The notes beneath the pieces were generated by a model, which saw nothing but the letters and a program-made list of their open reading frames with translations, made no database searches and had not been told where the DNA came from. Positions 33,571-42,292 of a stretch of DNA of 53,267 nt are shown here, in pieces. Source of the DNA: an uncultured Sulfuricurvum sp. (GTDB lineage Bacteria; Campylobacterota; Campylobacteria; Campylobacterales; Sulfurimonadaceae); contig CAIMUF010000062.1 of NCBI GenBank assembly GCA_903844635.1, positions 1 to 53,267 on the forward strand, written 5' to 3'. Made by a program: the position numbers and the translations under genes. The first letter of the stretch is position 1. Every line of letters starts with the position of its first letter.

Positions 33571-35214
33571 TTAGGCATTGTACATTTTTAAATAATACTC
33601 ATGCGCCATGCGTCCTGAATCAAATGCTGGAATAACATCCGACATGGCACTTTTCATAATCTGAGTCCAATGTTCAGGTTTATCATAGTACATTGGAATG
33701 ATCTCATTTTCAAGCATATCCATGAGATTTTTATTGTCTTCATAGTCTTGAACCTCGATCGGTGTCGTGTGGTCAATCGGAGGAATTGTGAATGAGTTTG
33801 AGCCATTTTTAGCAAATTCAGGATGCCATCCATCATCGGTTGAGAGATGGATTGATCCGTTCATACTTGCCGTCATTCCGCTTGTACCGCTCGCCTCTCT
33901 CGAAACTCTGGGCGTATTCAACCATAAGTCGGAACCTTTTTTTAGCATCGCTGATAATTCAAGTTCATATCCGACAAGTACTGCCATATTTTTAAAGCAA
34001 TGGCTGGTATGAATCAAGTCATTAAACGCATTGATAGCATTATTATCGAATGGATAAGGTTTACCGGCCCAAATAACTTGAATCGGTTTTTCAGTGCGTT
34101 CCAAAAGACGTTTAAAGCGTTCTAGATCGTGCTTTAGAAGTCCAGGGCGTTTGTATTCAGCAAAACGTCGAGCCCAGACAATGGTCAAAATATCCGGGTC
34201 AAACATTTTACCCGTCTGATCGGCAACAACATTGAACAACAGACGCTTCAAATGCTTTTTACGACCGACTAATGCATAATCCTCATGTTCATCGAGAGCA
34301 GATAGCATCCCTTTATCAGTCCAAAAACGACGATTTTGAGCATTAGTAATATAGGTAATCTCAGAGCGTCCTTCACACTGTTCCCACATCCGATTCGCTA
34401 CTGCACCATGAAACTTGGAAACGGCATTGGTCATCTTCGATGAGCGTAAGGCTCCGACAGTGAGATTAAAGGTTTCGTCATTTTCCATTTTCATAATCGT
34501 CCGCACGGTGTTTAAATCAAGACCGTTAAAGAACCCAAATTTGTGGAGTAAAAAGATACTGTGCTGCTCATTTCCAGAATCTTCAGGGGTATGGGTTGTA
34601 AAAGCTACCTTCTCTTTGACCTTTTCCATATCCTGATATTTTGCATACAGTTCGAAAGCCAAAGGAAGGGCATGACCCTCGTTCATATGATAAATATCAA
34701 TTTTTTGTTTTAAGGCTTCCAGTACTTTTACACCGCCAATTCCCAATACTATTTCTTGAGAAATACGAGTCTCTTCATTGCTATCATAAAGTTTATGGGT
34801 GATAGTTCGTGCTAAAAAATCGTTTTCAGGAATATCCGTTGAAAGCAAAATAAGAGGGGCAGATCCAAACACGCTGGGTGGAAGATAGAAAGCTTTAATA
34901 TGAACTTCTTGCGAGTGAATAGTGACCGTCGCCCGAACACCCAAATCTTCGAGAAAATAATAATGTTTACGGATAAATTCAGCTTTTAAATAACGCTTTT
35001 CAGTACGCAATTGATCGTAATAGCCAAAGCTCCATAAGATACCGACTCCCACTACATTTTGTCGCAGATCGTAAGCACTTCTCATATGGGAACCTGATAA
35101 GAATCCTAAACCGCCGGAATAAACTTTCAATGCCTGATGAATGGCAAATTCCATCGAAAAATAAGCGACGCTCGTGGAGTATTTCGAGTCAAACTCGTAA
35201 TCGTGTAAAATCAT
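33571..35214 (-). CDS. glgP: Short-form alpha-glucan phosphorylase family protein
   Basis: A 547-residue member of the alpha-glucan phosphorylase family (TIGR02094-like, short form), expected to release glucose-1-phosphate from glycogen. The N-terminal SMEFAIHQALKVYSGGLGFL, the middle WARRFAEYKRPGLL and the C-terminal EASGTSGMTASMNG are family landmarks. In the last motif, Thr448 stands where classical phosphorylases have the Lys that binds pyridoxal phosphate, so activity as a phosphorylase is uncertain. It is the last gene of the glycogen operon, six bases after pgi. Confidence 0.85.
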   Translation of the reverse strand: MILHDYEFDSKYSTSVAYFSMEFAIHQALKVYSGGLGFLSGSHMRSAYDLRQNVVGVGILWSFGYYDQLRTEKRYLKAEFIRKHYYFLEDLGVRATVTIHSQEVHIKAFYLPPSVFGSAPLILLSTDIPENDFLARTITHKLYDSNEETRISQEIVLGIGGVKVLEALKQKIDIYHMNEGHALPLAFELYAKYQDMEKVKEKVAFTTHTPEDSGNEQHSIFLLHKFGFFNGLDLNTVRTIMKMENDETFNLTVGALRSSKMTNAVSKFHGAVANRMWEQCEGRSEITYITNAQNRRFWTDKGMLSALDEHEDYALVGRKKHLKRLLFNVVADQTGKMFDPDILTIVWARRFAEYKRPGLLKHDLERFKRLLERTEKPIQVIWAGKPYPFDNNAINAFNDLIHTSHCFKNMAVLVGYELELSAMLKKGSDLWLNTPRVSREASGTSGMTASMNGSIHLSTDDGWHPEFAKNGSNSFTIPPIDHTTPIEVQDYEDNKNLMDMLENEIIPMYYDKPEHWTQIMKSAMSDVIPAFDSGRMAHEYYLKMYNA

Positions 35215-35220
35215 CTCTTC

Positions 35221-36468
35221 TCAGCTTTCAAATTTTTTGTACAAAATCTGCTTGCCCAGTTCAACTCCCGGTTGGTCGTAGGTGTGAATGTGCATCATCG
35301 CACCGACTAAAGAAGTTAGGAGTTCATAATACATGATAAGCGTACCGACATTTGCTTCATCACGCTTAGGAAACGTAATCTGATCCGTTGGAATACCGTT
35401 CATGTCCAAACTCTCTTTGGTCGCATCACATTGAAGGTTGATGAGGGTATTAAAGTTTTTGCTGTTAACAAAATCGGTCATTTCTAGATATTTTAAGGAA
35501 ATATTCGGGATAACGAGAGGCGTTTCAAAATCCTCAATCGTGAGAAAAGTGACCGTCTTATCCTTGGGTCCCTCAATGAGCAGCTGCAAAAATGAGTGCT
35601 GATCGACTGAACCGATCAACGAGGCAGGAGTTAACCCGACACTCTTGCCCGATGAGTCGATTTTACCCAAAGACTCTCCCCATAGCTGAACATACCATTT
35701 ACACAGATTTTCCAGTTCATTGGCGTAGGCAAAAATGACATTGATCGTTTTTTCGTGGCTGTTGAGGTAAAGATACGAAGCTTTTGTCAAAAGATGATCC
35801 TCTTTACGCTCAAAAAAGCGCTGTAAGAAACTTTCTGCTCCCTCAAGCAATGCTTTAGTATCGTATCCTGCCAATGTCAATGGAACGATTCCCACTGCAC
35901 TTAAAACTGAAAATCTTCCTCCGACGTTCTGAGGAATCGAAAACTGCGCAAGATCATAGTGATTACCGAATTTGGACAATGCCGAACCCTGATCGGTAAT
36001 GATAAGGATTCGTTCTTTATCACTGCCCTCTATCTCCAAACCAAAATGGGAAATAATCGTTTTAAAAATAGAGATGGTCTCTATCGTTGTTCCCGATTTT
36101 GAGATGATGATAAAAAGGGTATTCTCTTTTGTGAGCTTGCTCAATGTCTCTGAGATAATGATCGGATCGGTGTTCTCGAAAAAATGCAACGTTCGAAGGT
36201 TGGTTGCTTTTGATTTTAGCAACGAATCAATCCCTTTTGTCCCCAATGAAGAACCGCCGATTCCGACAATCGCAATATCCCGAATCTTCCCGGATGCAAA
36301 AATAGAGTTTTTTTGTTTAAAATCCTCAAGGCGCTCAATCAATCCGTCAGAATCTGAGGGCAATGCATAATAACCGACCTTTTGGCTATCACATTCTTCA
36401 CGAACACTTGCAAAAGCAGCTTCGTGGATAGGGGTTTGGTTCTTATCGAAATCGTGTTTAAAAATCAT
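35221..36468 (-). CDS. pgi: Glucose-6-phosphate isomerase
   Basis: A 415-residue enzyme that interconverts glucose-6-P and fructose-6-P. This is the short bacterial form (E. coli is about 550). The SIS domains show IVGIGGSSLGTKG, FIIISKSGTTIET, FSIPQNVGGRFSVLSAVG and a C-terminal catalytic region with QPGVELGKQ. The start overlaps the glgB stop codon (ATGA). It links glycogen breakdown and the Entner-Doudoroff genes with gluconeogenesis. Confidence 0.95.
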   Translation of the reverse strand: MIFKHDFDKNQTPIHEAAFASVREECDSQKVGYYALPSDSDGLIERLEDFKQKNSIFASGKIRDIAIVGIGGSSLGTKGIDSLLKSKATNLRTLHFFENTDPIIISETLSKLTKENTLFIIISKSGTTIETISIFKTIISHFGLEIEGSDKERILIITDQGSALSKFGNHYDLAQFSIPQNVGGRFSVLSAVGIVPLTLAGYDTKALLEGAESFLQRFFERKEDHLLTKASYLYLNSHEKTINVIFAYANELENLCKWYVQLWGESLGKIDSSGKSVGLTPASLIGSVDQHSFLQLLIEGPKDKTVTFLTIEDFETPLVIPNISLKYLEMTDFVNSKNFNTLINLQCDATKESLDMNGIPTDQITFPKRDEANVGTLIMYYELLTSLVGAMMHIHTYDQPGVELGKQILYKKFES

Positions 36469-38399
36469 AGTTTCTCCTGCGATATATGTTTGATGTAAAG
36501 TACCCCTAGAGGGGGAAGTGTTAGTGTAATTGTAAACTCTCGTGCGTGTGTAGATTCTGAAACCGCCTCAATTGGTAAGCTATTTTCGATATTCCACCCT
36601 TCGTACATAGAGGACTGGGAGTTAAAAATCTCAACATACTCACCAGCGTCCAAGACACCCATTTTATAATTTTCACGTGTTGCATCGGCAAAGTTGCACA
36701 CCACATAGATTTTTTCTGAAGGGTTTGTGCTTTTTCGGACAAAACTGATGCAGTTATGAGTGAAATCTTGATCATCAATCCACTCAAATCCTTCACGCTT
36801 TTCATCCAACTGATGTAAGGCAGGTTCGTTCGTGTAGAGTCGATTCAAATCAGAGACCATCTTTTTCAACCCTGCATGAAGTGGATTTTCCAAGATGTGC
36901 CAGTCTAAAGAGCGCTCAAAATTCCATTCCGAATATTGGGCAATTTCACCCCCCATAAAGAGAAGTTTTTTACCAGGATGCGCCATCATATACCCATACA
37001 ACGAGCGTAAATGAGCAAATTTTTGGTTGGTGTCTCCCGGCATTTTGTTGATCAGGGAACCTTTCATGTGGACGACCTCATCGTGACTTAGAGGAAGCAT
37101 GAAATTCTCATCAAAACCATACCACATGCTAAAAGTCAGCTGTGCATGGTGGTGCTGTCGGTGAATCGGATCAAAACTCATGTATTTGAGAGAATCGTGC
37201 ATCCATCCCATATTCCATTTAAATCCAAATCCCAAACCGCCGACATCGACTGGACGAGTGACCATCGGATAAGCGGTCGATTCTTCGGCAATCATCAAGA
37301 TGTCAGAAAATTCTCCATAAAGACTGGTATTGAGTTTTTTCAAGAATTCTACGGCTTCGAGATTGATGTCGCCACCGTCTTTGTTGGGTATCCACTCCCC
37401 TTCTTTACGGGCATAGTTGAGATAGAGCATCGACGCGACTGCATCGACACGAATCCCGTCAATATGGTATTTGTCCACCCAAAACATCGCTGAGCTTATA
37501 AGAAACGACTGGACTTCGTTGCGCCCGTAGTTGAAAATGATGCTCCCCCACTCCGGATGATACCCCTGACGCGGATCGTCATGCTCATACAGTGCGGTTC
37601 CATCAAAGTTGATAAGTCCGTGCATATCGACTGCAAAATGCGACGGAACCCAGTCCATAATCACCCCGATAGCGTTTTCATGAAGCGTACTGATGAGATA
37701 CATCAAATCTTGCGGTGTTCCAAAACGGGATGTTGCGGCAAAATAGCCCACAACCTGATATCCCCATGAACCGAAAAACGGGTATTCGGTGAGAGGCATA
37801 AACTCGACATGGGTGTAATTCATCTCAATCAGATATGCAACCAGTTCTACGGCAAGCTCACGGTAGGTTAAAAAGCGCTCACCCTCTTCTACGTTTCGTC
37901 TCCATGAACCCACGTGCATCTCATAGACACTGATGGGAGCATCATGGGCATTGTTGACATGACGATTTTGCATCCATTTACTATCGTCCCATCTGTAATC
38001 CTCTAAGCTCCATACTCTTGAAGCCGATTTTGGCGGTAATTCAGCAAAGAATCCAAACGGATCACTTTTATCATGGATGATATTATGAAACTGCGAGACG
38101 ATGTGATATTTGTAGGTGATTCCCTGCTCTACGCCCTCAATAAACCCTTCCCAAATCCCTGATTCATCGGGACGTAAAACGAGAGGATGGGTAAGTGTAT
38201 CGTAGTCATTAAAATCTCCCCGCACACTGACACTCGCTGCATTGGGTGCCCAGACTGCGAAATAAACTCCTGATTTCCCCTCATGTATCATCGCATGAGA
38301 GCCTAGTTTATCGTAAAGCTTGGTATGAGTGCCTTGCTTGAAGAGATAGATATCCATCTCACTCAAACGCGAAATATCATAGCGTATCGGATGATTCAT
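36465..38399 (-). CDS. glgB: 1,4-alpha-glucan branching enzyme
   Basis: A 644-residue GH13 enzyme that makes the alpha-1,6 branches of glycogen. An N-terminal CBM48 domain (VYFAVWAPNAASVSVRGDFN) precedes the catalytic barrel with GVIMDWVPSHF, GIRVDAVASMLY (nucleophile Asp), MIAEESTAYP (acid/base Glu) and LPLSHDEVVH (transition-state Asp). The C-terminal all-beta domain is complete. The start overlaps the glgA stop codon by four bases. Confidence 0.96.
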   Translation of the reverse strand: MNHPIRYDISRLSEMDIYLFKQGTHTKLYDKLGSHAMIHEGKSGVYFAVWAPNAASVSVRGDFNDYDTLTHPLVLRPDESGIWEGFIEGVEQGITYKYHIVSQFHNIIHDKSDPFGFFAELPPKSASRVWSLEDYRWDDSKWMQNRHVNNAHDAPISVYEMHVGSWRRNVEEGERFLTYRELAVELVAYLIEMNYTHVEFMPLTEYPFFGSWGYQVVGYFAATSRFGTPQDLMYLISTLHENAIGVIMDWVPSHFAVDMHGLINFDGTALYEHDDPRQGYHPEWGSIIFNYGRNEVQSFLISSAMFWVDKYHIDGIRVDAVASMLYLNYARKEGEWIPNKDGGDINLEAVEFLKKLNTSLYGEFSDILMIAEESTAYPMVTRPVDVGGLGFGFKWNMGWMHDSLKYMSFDPIHRQHHHAQLTFSMWYGFDENFMLPLSHDEVVHMKGSLINKMPGDTNQKFAHLRSLYGYMMAHPGKKLLFMGGEIAQYSEWNFERSLDWHILENPLHAGLKKMVSDLNRLYTNEPALHQLDEKREGFEWIDDQDFTHNCISFVRKSTNPSEKIYVVCNFADATRENYKMGVLDAGEYVEIFNSQSSMYEGWNIENSLPIEAVSESTHAREFTITLTLPPLGVLYIKHISQEKL

Positions 38400-39865
38400 C
38401 CTTTTCTCCCCTCTTTGATGGTGTAATAAAGGGCTTCATACTCGCGTCCTGCAACGTCCCAGTCAAACCGTCGGCTCATTGCATTGTGCTGCATCTGTCT
38501 AAATCCGTTGGGGTCATTGTACCATGTATGAACTGCCCATCCAACGGTATTGATAAGCGCGTCAGCCGTAGCGTCGTAAAATTTAAACCCTGTACCGTTG
38601 GATGAGTCATTTTGGTAGTTTTCAATCGTATCATCCAGTCCACCCGTTGCCCGAACGATGGGAAGCGTTCCATAACGAAGAGAGTAAATTTGATTCAACC
38701 CGCATGGTTCAAAGAGTGACGGCATCAAAAACAAATCGGATGCCGCTTCGATTTGATGAGCGAGATCGTTTCGATAGCCGATGAAACAGCTGAATTTGTC
38801 CGGATAGATTGCTGCGATGTGACTAAAAAAGGATTCTGCCCATTTTTCTCCCGCACCCAGCATGACGATTTGAATGTCCATTTCCAACAGTTTATGGATC
38901 GAGGCTGAAAGCAAGGCAATCCCTTTTTGTTCGGCTAAACGCCCAACGAGACCTATGAGGGGAACTTCAGGCCTTTGGGAAAGATGAAATGTCTCTTGCA
39001 AAGCACGTTTGCACAAAACCTTACCGCTCATATCCTCGACATCAAAATGGTTAGGAATAAACGGATCGATTGCAGGACTCCATTCGTCGTAATCAACTCC
39101 GTTTAGTATCCCATGTAATTTGTAAGAGTACTTACCGATGAGTCCCTCTAAACCCCATCCAAATTCCGCCGTGCAAATCTCTTGGGCATATTTACGGCTT
39201 ACGGTGCTGACTGCATCGGCGTGGACGATTCCCCCTTTGAGAAGGTTGACGCTGCCGTTGTCTTCAAGATCGTAAAAATGTTCCCAGCCAATGGCGAGTA
39301 CGTCCATCACCCCTTTATAAAACTTGCCTTGATGCTGGAGATTATGGATGGTAAGCAGCGTTCCTGTAGCGCTGAAATCTCTATCATGCTTATACAACGT
39401 GTTGAGCATTACGGGAATTGCGGCTGTATGCCAATCGTTGGCATGAATCACGTCGGGATGAAAATGAAGTTTCTTTGACAGTTGCATCACGGCACGTGAA
39501 AAGAAGATAAATCGATTATCGTTGTCTGCGAACCCTTCTCCGTTTGTATCATACAGGTCACTGCGACCAAAATACTCTTCATAGTCGATGAAATACACGG
39601 GGATGTCGGTTTGCGGCAAAAGTCCTTCATACACTCCTGCCCACAACTCTCCCATCACTCCCATCGGAACTCCAAGAGAGCCTTCCAGTCGTTTTAAACC
39701 GTATTTTTCACGATCAACGAGATAGTAGCGAGGCATGACTAAACGTACATCATGCCCAAGTGCGCGAAGTGCTTTAGGAAGAGCCCCGGCGACATCGGCT
39801 AGACCGCCAGTTTTGGCAAAAGGGACAATCTCAGAGGCAGCGATCAGAATATTCAGTTTAGACAT
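38396..39865 (-). CDS. glgA: Glycogen synthase (first of two GT5 copies)
   Basis: A 489-residue GT5 enzyme that adds glucose from a nucleotide sugar to glycogen. The N-terminal KTGGLADVAGALPKAL binds the donor, HANDWHTA and TIHNLQHQG follow, and the C-terminal half has GLVGRLAEQKG and the EPCGLNQIYSLRYG motif with its catalytic Glu. It overlaps the second synthase gene by 13 bases. The two copies are clearly diverged from each other, so this is an old duplication or two separate acquisitions. Confidence 0.94.
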   Translation of the reverse strand: MSKLNILIAASEIVPFAKTGGLADVAGALPKALRALGHDVRLVMPRYYLVDREKYGLKRLEGSLGVPMGVMGELWAGVYEGLLPQTDIPVYFIDYEEYFGRSDLYDTNGEGFADNDNRFIFFSRAVMQLSKKLHFHPDVIHANDWHTAAIPVMLNTLYKHDRDFSATGTLLTIHNLQHQGKFYKGVMDVLAIGWEHFYDLEDNGSVNLLKGGIVHADAVSTVSRKYAQEICTAEFGWGLEGLIGKYSYKLHGILNGVDYDEWSPAIDPFIPNHFDVEDMSGKVLCKRALQETFHLSQRPEVPLIGLVGRLAEQKGIALLSASIHKLLEMDIQIVMLGAGEKWAESFFSHIAAIYPDKFSCFIGYRNDLAHQIEAASDLFLMPSLFEPCGLNQIYSLRYGTLPIVRATGGLDDTIENYQNDSSNGTGFKFYDATADALINTVGWAVHTWYNDPNGFRQMQHNAMSRRFDWDVAGREYEALYYTIKEGRKG

Positions 39866-41292
39866 TTTTTTCCTTCTTTTATGAGGGTTTCATAGAGTGC
39901 ACCATACGCTTTTGCACTCTCGGACCATGAAAAATCACACTGCATATTATGAGCGACCAACAGTTCAAAACGCTTTTTATCGGCATACAAATCGAGCCCT
40001 TTTCGTACTGCCAACAAAAGTGATCGAGGCGTTGGTGTATTAAAAACGACTCCATACCCTTCACGGCTTTTAGGATCAAACGATTCAAATTTTTTAACGG
40101 TATCCGCCAATCCGCCTACACGATGGACAAGAGGAACTGCCCCGTAGCTAAACGCGATCATTTGATTGAGGCCACAAGGTTCAAACAGGGAGGGCATCAA
40201 TAAAAAATCTGCCGCAGCATACAATCGATGGGAAAACGATTCATCGTATCCGTAGGTCAAATGAAGATTGGGATAATACTGTTCTAATTTCCGTAGACGA
40301 TCATAATATCCCTCTTCCCCTTCCCCTAAAAGAGCGATAGTGCACTCTAACTCTGCCATCTTTGGAAGGGTTTCGATGAGGAGATCCATCCCTTTTTGAC
40401 TGACAAAACGACCGATAAAAGCAAAAAGAGGTTTGGATGTCCCTTTTAGTCCCAACTCTTTTAGCAGAGCATTTTTATTGATTTTTTTGCCCTTTGGCTC
40501 GTTATAAACGACATTCAATGCGGTATCGTGTGCAGGTGAAAAATGCTCATGATCGATTCCATTGATGATCCCTGAAAGTTTTGTGCGATGAAGCTGTAAA
40601 AAACCTTCTAATCCGCATCCAAACTCAGGAGTCATAATCTCTTTTGCGTACGTTGAGCTCACAGTGGTAATGCAATCTGAGTAAGCAATTCCCGCTTTCA
40701 TCAAGTTTATTTGTCCATAAAACTCGATCTCATTCATCCTAAAATGCGATTGATTAATCCCTAAATCATCCATATAAACAGGGTCAAAAACACCCTGATA
40801 GGCTAAGTTATGAATCGTGTAAAGAGATTTGGTGGAGAGAGTCGGATCATCGTGCATAAGCAATGCCGTCAATGCACACTGCCAGTCGTTAAGATGGACA
40901 ATGTCATAGTGATCATCTCTTAACAATGTGTAGATCGTATGGCTGAAGAGTCCAAAGCGTAACGCATTATCCTCATATCCAGCTTCCGGTGTACCGTAGA
41001 GAAACTCTCTGTCACACAGCATTGGATGGTACACAAAACGATATTTTACCCCCTCATGCGTACATCCGTACATCTCAATTCGATATTGGGTCTCTCCCAT
41101 CAATACGTCAAAAAAGCAATCTTCTGAGACAATGTTGTATTTATCCCGATCAACCGATTGATACAGAGGCATAATGACCTCAATATCATACGCATTGAGC
41201 GCACGAGGCAAAGCGTGTGCCACATCTGCCAAACCGCCTGTTTTAGCAAAAGGATAGACTTCACTCGCAGCGAACAGCACTTTTTTAGACAT
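39853..41292 (-). CDS. glgA: Glycogen synthase (second GT5 copy)
   Basis: A 479-residue GT5 glycogen/starch synthase. The donor-binding KTGGLADVAHALPRAL, HLNDWQCALTALLMHD, TIHNLAYQG, FIGRFVSQKG and EPCGLNQMIAFSYG motifs are intact. It differs from its neighbour mainly in the middle and at the loops (no long insert after HPMLCD), so the two may prefer different donors or chain lengths. It overlaps galT by eight bases at its start. Confidence 0.93.
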   Translation of the reverse strand: MSKKVLFAASEVYPFAKTGGLADVAHALPRALNAYDIEVIMPLYQSVDRDKYNIVSEDCFFDVLMGETQYRIEMYGCTHEGVKYRFVYHPMLCDREFLYGTPEAGYEDNALRFGLFSHTIYTLLRDDHYDIVHLNDWQCALTALLMHDDPTLSTKSLYTIHNLAYQGVFDPVYMDDLGINQSHFRMNEIEFYGQINLMKAGIAYSDCITTVSSTYAKEIMTPEFGCGLEGFLQLHRTKLSGIINGIDHEHFSPAHDTALNVVYNEPKGKKINKNALLKELGLKGTSKPLFAFIGRFVSQKGMDLLIETLPKMAELECTIALLGEGEEGYYDRLRKLEQYYPNLHLTYGYDESFSHRLYAAADFLLMPSLFEPCGLNQMIAFSYGAVPLVHRVGGLADTVKKFESFDPKSREGYGVVFNTPTPRSLLLAVRKGLDLYADKKRFELLVAHNMQCDFSWSESAKAYGALYETLIKEGKKCLN

Positions 41293-42292
41293 AATTTTCC
41301 CCTCGCAAAACTTTGGCCGCCAATTCGGGTTCCATCGGATTAATCATCATGTCGGTATTCGTCTCAAATCCGCCAAACCGATACAGTCGCGGAAGAATGC
41401 GAATGTAAAATGGATACAGATTGCTTCGCTCTCTGTCTTCGTGCAACGGCGGTGTCGATACCCATAGATTCAACGCCATGTTGTTCATTTGAATATTCAA
41501 ACGCTGCATCACCGACATAAGCAAAGTGGAGAGGGCTTCGATTCTCTCGTTGGTAAGCGCGTCGATTGATTCCATCCTCTGCGATGAAGCGATCATCACC
41601 TCAAAGGGATAATTGCTGGCATAAGGACAAAATGCACTAAATTCTCCTACTCGCTGGATGATTCGAACCTCAGCATCTTCTTCATCTTTTACGATTGATT
41701 CCATCAAGGGATGATGATGAGTTTCGAAATAGTCACGGCTTCGCTGATACACGTCACGCTGTGCTTTTGGGATCAAAGGAAGCGCGATGAGCTGTGTATG
41801 ACAATGGCTCATGGTTGAACCTGCATCATACCCCTCATTTTTAAAGAGAGAAATAGAAGCCAAACGATGATCGCGTCTAAGATCTTCCACTCGTGCTCTG
41901 AGTGTTTTGAGCCATGCTACACACTCCTCATGACTCCACTGACTCATCGAAACATGATGTTGCGGTGTATCGATGATCACTTCATGCGCCCCAAAACCTT
42001 CCCACGACTCAAACGTCCCGAAATTATGCTGATGGGGAGCTTCGATCGCGACGGCTTTATAGAGATTGGGGACAACGCGAGTATTCCATCCTGGTTGATT
42101 TGCCCACGAATCATCGTGACGCATTGCAAAGATCTCTTTGGGAGTCATGGCTTCATTTCCCTCACAAAAAGGGCATGCTACAAGCTGTGTATCCTCTCCT
42201 ATAGGAGTCATATCCGGTCGGTGCAGCCGTTCTGGCGCGATGAGGACATGGTTATCGTTCAAACGATCGTATCGGATTTCAGACACGCTCAA
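41285..42292 (-). CDS. galT: GalT-like hexose-1-phosphate nucleotidylyltransferase
   Basis: A 335-residue HIT-superfamily enzyme of the galactose-1-phosphate uridylyltransferase family. Zinc ligands Cys40 and Cys43 (ACPFC) and the active-site H-x-H-x-Q are visible as H163-C-H165-T-Q167. No galK, galE or galM is in the window. In this glycogen setting it may instead handle glucose-1-phosphate and a nucleotide sugar, as known for the related ADP-glucose phosphorylase; this is inference. It overlaps the GH57 gene by 14 bases. Confidence 0.85.
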   Translation of the reverse strand: MSVSEIRYDRLNDNHVLIAPERLHRPDMTPIGEDTQLVACPFCEGNEAMTPKEIFAMRHDDSWANQPGWNTRVVPNLYKAVAIEAPHQHNFGTFESWEGFGAHEVIIDTPQHHVSMSQWSHEECVAWLKTLRARVEDLRRDHRLASISLFKNEGYDAGSTMSHCHTQLIALPLIPKAQRDVYQRSRDYFETHHHPLMESIVKDEEDAEVRIIQRVGEFSAFCPYASNYPFEVMIASSQRMESIDALTNERIEALSTLLMSVMQRLNIQMNNMALNLWVSTPPLHEDRERSNLYPFYIRILPRLYRFGGFETNTDMMINPMEPELAAKVLRGENYV

